This document shows positions 61,201-64,000 of a stretch of DNA of 64,000 bases, one piece after another. The position numbers were made by a program, and so were the translations under genes. Positions within the stretch are counted from its first letter, which is position 1. Each line of letters opens with the position of its first letter. The notes beneath the pieces are model-generated. The model was not told the origin of the DNA. It made no database searches and saw only the letters and a program-made list of their open reading frames with translations. The DNA is from Acanthopleura granulata (Eukaryota; Mollusca; Polyplacophora; Chitonida; Chitonidae), in NCBI GenBank assembly GCA_016165875.1, contig JABBOT010000001.1, forward strand, positions 39,980,252 through 40,044,251. The letters run 5' to 3'.

Positions 61201-64000
61201 TGTCTGGATTGTTATGGCATATTCTTCTGTGTAGGTGGTTCTAACTGCGTCGGTAGTTATCATGCCTAAAGCGTGGAATGCACTAATGGGAAACAAGAAC
61301 CTGAAGAAATGTCTTCCAACTGATGTTAGACTTCAGCAAAGTTTCACCAGAGAGAATGAGCGTGAGGGTGTTGAAGTGATCGGATGCTGGAAGTCTGTTG
61401 ATGTAGTAACCAGCCTTGCTGCTGAGGCCTGGATGGCAACACAGTCTAGGCGTCAGTTACGAGAAAAGACAAGAGAACAACAAGAAATTCAGTGTGACCC
61501 AGAGCTTCATGGAGAGAAACAACAGACGAGTCAGAAGAGAAACCCCCAAAATGCTGCCCACCGGGCCGTGAGGACCGCTACAGCTCCTGCAGGACCTGGG
61601 AGAGGGGAGATGGCCAGGGAGAAGAAGGATCCAGAGCTGATGACAGACCACAGGGATAATGGCATGCACACTGACAAAAGTGCTACATCTTCTGCTGGGC
61701 TGGGGAGAGGGGAGATAACCAAGGAGCAGAGCAACCCAGAGTTACGCCAAGAGAGAACTGGGAGGACAGACCGTGGGGATAATGGCAATGTCACTGACAT
61801 TGATATTGCTTCCTCTGATGACCCAAGGGATACAGGAGAGACCAGTAAGGAGAGACGCCCAGAATGGGACCCATACAGAACTGGCAAAGAACACATAACC
61901 AGAAGTCAACAGAATGCTGGTAGCCGCACTGTCACCAAAGAGAAATTGGCTGATGAAGAGATGTCCAGTGAGAATGAAAGCCCTGACTCTGCTCCAGAAA
62001 GGACTAGTAGGAACCCAGCGGTTGGTGCCTATTCAAGAAAACAGGTTGGCTCAGACAGGAGAAAATATCGCACTTTTTCAAAACTCGAATGTGAAATGGG
62101 AAAGGTATTCTTCACAGAAAATTTGATTTTGAAGGTTTATGAAGGAGACATCACATCTTTGTCGGGGGTGGATTGTATTGTGAACTCCACCGACCAACAT
62201 CTTAAACATGGTGGAGGGGCAGCTTTGGCTATCAAGAGGGCAGCTGGCCCTGACTTCGAGAAAGAATGTGGAAAGTGTAAAGCTCTGGAAGTGGGCAAAT
62301 GTGTGTCAACAGGAGCTGGGAATCTGAAGTATAAGAAGGTGTTCCATGTTACACTACCAGTGTGGAAGAGCTTTGATGAAAGTGGTTGTCTTAAAGCATT
62401 GCAAAAATCACTGGAGGCTGCTCTGCTAAAGGCCAGGACAGAGAAGATGAATTGTATGGCTTTGTCAGGGATTGGAACAGGTTGGTATTTTCAGTTTGCA
62501 CTTTGCTGATGTGGTCAGTGTGAGAGTGTGTCAAATAATGAGTATTATTTCATTTTTCCAAATTCGTTGTAAACTGCAAAATACCTTGTTTGTTTCCAAT
62601 ACCCCTTTGCAAACCAAGTCTTCTCCTTCCAAACTATAAAACTAGCAGAGAAATGCAGAATGTCATCATCCAACCATTTTGCTTGTCATTAATTGTAATT
62701 AAATGTATTCCGTATGCATTACAATGCCGGGATGTGTGCAGCAGTTCAGTTGTTTTAATGAACAATTAAAATTACTAACCTATGTAACCCAGGAAGTATC
62801 CATGAAGGTCAAATGAAGTAATGTGAGAGCGTGGGAATATTGTCTACTTGAAATCAACAAATCTGTATATATATATACTGTTTCAGATGTTGGTATCTTG
62901 TAGTATTTTTTTATTTGTAACATACTTTACTCATTTTGCAGGTGTTCAGCACTACCCAAAAGATAAATGGGCGAACGCTGTGGTAGAGACCATTATGAAG
63001 TATAGCAAAGCAAAGAAACCTCCTGAGGAAATTCATTTCGTGGACACTAACACTGAGCTCCTTCGACTCCTGAAGATAGGTCTCTCTAAAGCATTTCCTA
63101 GCTCAACAAAAGAAATGTTGCCACCACTGGAAAGTTCATCACAAGGGTTGCCACACGGGGCGTCATCTCAGAGGGTTTCATCGAAGGGGACATTAGCAGA
63201 AATGAAGCCCACAGGGCAAGAGTCAAGACTCACAGCAGAAAAAGAGTCGGACATTGGCCTGCCTGCTGTCTTTGACATCACCTCCTCTTGTAAATTAGTT
63301 GTTGACAAGAAAAACCTTGTAAATTTCCATGGGGATGCAATTGGAGTTACAGATGACACAAATATGTTTGGACTCGGCCCTCTATCAGAAGCTATTGCTT
63401 CAGCAGCTGGACAGTCCTATGTCAGCGAAAAGTGGAATAAATGGAATGCCACAGTTGGACAAATTGTTGTTACAAAGGCTGGTAAATTACACTGTGAACA
63501 TATTCTGCATGGTATCATCAGTCGAAACTACATTGAAAAGCTTAACTTCAGTTCCCTTGTGCAAAACATGTTAGCAGAGGCCAGTCACCTGAAAGTGAAG
63601 ACATTAGCTGTCCCTGCTCTCTGCACAGGTAAGTCTTGTTTGTCTCCTGGTAGCCATGATAAGGAAGTACATGTTTCTCCAGCCAGTTTAATAGGAAATT
63701 GGGATACTTTTGGCCTCCCAGATTATCAACACTTGAGCATCTATTAGGTGAAAGATGAATGCGGCATAAAACTAAGGAGTTATCTTTTTTCTTCTTTTTT
63801 TTTTGTTAAATGCAACTGCAAATATTACAATATTTATGAGAAAATGTATTATTTAATTGTTTTGCTGTTATAGATTCAAAATGACGATTTCGCTAAATCT
63901 TGCAAAAAAAAAAGTATTCCTGAAATTGTGAAACCCAGATTGCACTTACCATACATACAGCATACCCGTAGCTCTCCTTCTTCTTTAGGTTTCTCAGGGC
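58014..64000 (+). CDS. B-box and macro-domain protein, whole gene span (runs off the right edge)
   Basis: Plus-strand gene assembled from exons at 58014-58239, 58661-58862 (or -58753), optionally 60116-60162, 60519-60636, 61235-62480, 62942-63628 and 63989 onward. Frame and phase agree along two alternative paths. The product starts at ATG 58074 with a polar leader, may contain a B-box-like zinc-binding module, then a long charged linker with internal repeats, macro domain 1 and a divergent macro domain 2. The 3' end is outside the window, so a PARP catalytic domain further on cannot be excluded. It may relate to PARP14/PARP9-type proteins. The exact orthologue is not recognised. Confidence 0.8.
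58661..58862 (+). CDS. Macro-domain gene exon 2, with two usable donors
   Basis: Acceptor ttgtcag, phase 1 in. It encodes GSEERDEAGGVCSNDTRYNS and then RGRQPSG. A donor at 58753 (cag|gtaaat, phase 1) and another at 58862 (aag|gtttgt, phase 2) each fit a different downstream exon. The longer form adds EPVSHSEQTDFTRQHSSHSD. The region is hydrophilic and probably disordered. Confidence 0.55.
59386..59685. mobile_element. Two SINE family A fragments
   Basis: Bases 59386-59430 carry a plus-strand tail (atttttgagtatgggtaaaa, aatcaaataaataaa). Bases 59535-59685 are a minus-strand partial copy (caagaatatttcacttatac, ccacgaccattcggaggttg). Both lie in an intron of the macro-domain gene. Confidence 0.75.
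60116..60162 (+). CDS. Possible alternative small exon of the macro-domain gene
   Basis: A 47-base exon between aacag and a strong gtatgt donor. Only one frame is open (GEEEMITETEELFKNK), phase 1 in and phase 0 out. It fits the 58753 donor and the phase-0 exon at 61235, giving a form without the B-box. The exon could be spurious because of its size. Confidence 0.45.
60519..60636 (+). CDS. Macro-domain gene exon: B-box-like zinc finger
   Basis: Acceptor actgtcag, phase 2 in, phase 0 out, donor gtaagt. It encodes VRCNNIGTGHCFNVICFNCD followed by KCMCEQHCKVFPDHCVVAG. The spacing of C and H residues (CFNC, CMCEQHC, PDHC) resembles a B-box, a zinc-binding module frequent in TRIM-type E3 ligases. 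It joins the longer form of exon 2 and the exon at 61235 in frame. Confidence 0.68.
60765..60965 (-). repeat. Inverted copy of the 'gtgaaagacag' dispersed repeat
   Basis: On the minus strand the blocks gtgaaagacagcacttg, gattggacaatattatgatt and actagcatgaaacgcagtca run in the same order as at 52843-53020. Confidence 0.7.
61235..62480 (+). CDS. Macro-domain gene large exon: charged linker and macro domain 1 (N-terminal)
   Basis: Acceptor tgtgtag, phase 0 in, phase 1 out, donor gttggt. It begins VVLTASVVIMPKAWNALMGN, then carries a long hydrophilic linker with about three imperfect repeats (GPGRGEMAREKKDPEL, GLGRGEITKEQSNPEL, and a more diverged DTGETSKERRPEW). From about 62115 a macro domain starts: LILKVYEGDITSLSGVDCIV, NSTDQHLKHGGGAALAIKRA, VSTGAGNLKYKKVFHVTLPV and ALSGIGTG. 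The loops for ADP-ribose binding look intact. Confidence 0.92.
62942..63628 (+). CDS. Macro-domain gene exon: end of macro 1 and divergent macro 2
   Basis: Acceptor ttttgcag, phase 1 at both ends, donor gtaagt. It opens with VQHYPKDKWANAVVETIMKY and EEIHFVDTNTELLRLLKIGL, finishing macro 1. After a serine-rich linker it starts macro 2: KLVVDKKNLVNFHGDAIGVT, LGPLSEAIASAAGQSYV, GQIVVTKAGKLHCEHILHG and TLAVPALCTG. The usual N-[AS]-[AT]-N asparagine strand is replaced by GVTDDTN, so nucleotide binding may be altered. Confidence 0.9.
63989..64000 (+). CDS. Start of the next macro 2 exon, cut by the window edge
   Basis: Acceptor cttctttag directly precedes gtttctcagggc. With the phase-1 entry this continues CTG|GFSG, matching the T-G-x-x-G loop of macro domains. 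Confidence 0.65.

Noticed and set aside
61531..61896. 121-codon minus-strand frame
   Set aside because: Shadow of the repeat-rich linker in the plus-strand macro-domain exon.
1..64000. CRISPR arrays, bacterial operons, rRNA genes
   Set aside because: None seen. Repeats are SINE, MITE, minisatellite or long duplication, and coding sequence is intron-split animal type.

Overview
The window looks like nuclear DNA from a marine lophotrochozoan, most likely a mollusc. Coding exons are short and separated by long AT-rich introns with GT-AG borders. There are several tRNA-derived SINE families of the kind common in bivalve and gastropod genomes, and the identifiable proteins belong to animal families. 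No bacterial operon, CRISPR array or free-standing RNA gene is visible. Species assignment is inference.

Layout. (1) Bases 1 to about 8929 are one copy of a long direct repeat containing a decayed MULE transposase. It is interrupted by a pogo/Tigger-like DNA transposon (2008-4875) and by a left-only block carrying a SINE. (2) Bases about 8930-13035 are non-coding 3' flank. (3) Bases 13036-46369, probably extending to 47454, hold one large minus-strand gene. I could trace it through 24 exons plus a tentative first exon, with reading frame preserved at every junction (about 2,440 residues). Its product is a PARP14-like mono-ADP-ribosyltransferase. In order it has a disordered N-terminus with three PPxY motifs, seven tandem RRM-like units on modular phase-1 exons, a large KH-like region, three macro domains, a second KH-like stretch, a WWE domain and a C-terminal ART domain whose last strand lacks glutamate. 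Its introns hold SINEs and foldback elements. (4) Bases about 49365-55699 are the second copy of the long repeat, lying between the two genes. (5) From 58014 to beyond the right edge a plus-strand gene encodes a leader, a B-box-like zinc-binding exon that may be alternatively spliced, a charged repeat-rich linker and at least two macro domains.

How the genes may work together. The genes are transcribed head to head. One can write mono-ADP-ribose and also carries macro domains that read or remove it. The other carries macro domains with a ubiquitin-pathway-like zinc finger. In vertebrates PARP14, PARP15, PARP9 and DTX3L are clustered and interferon-responsive, so this pair is a plausible invertebrate counterpart of an innate-immune ADP-ribosylation locus. 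That functional link is inference. The gene models come from reading frame, phase and splice-site agreement, without transcripts or database searches.
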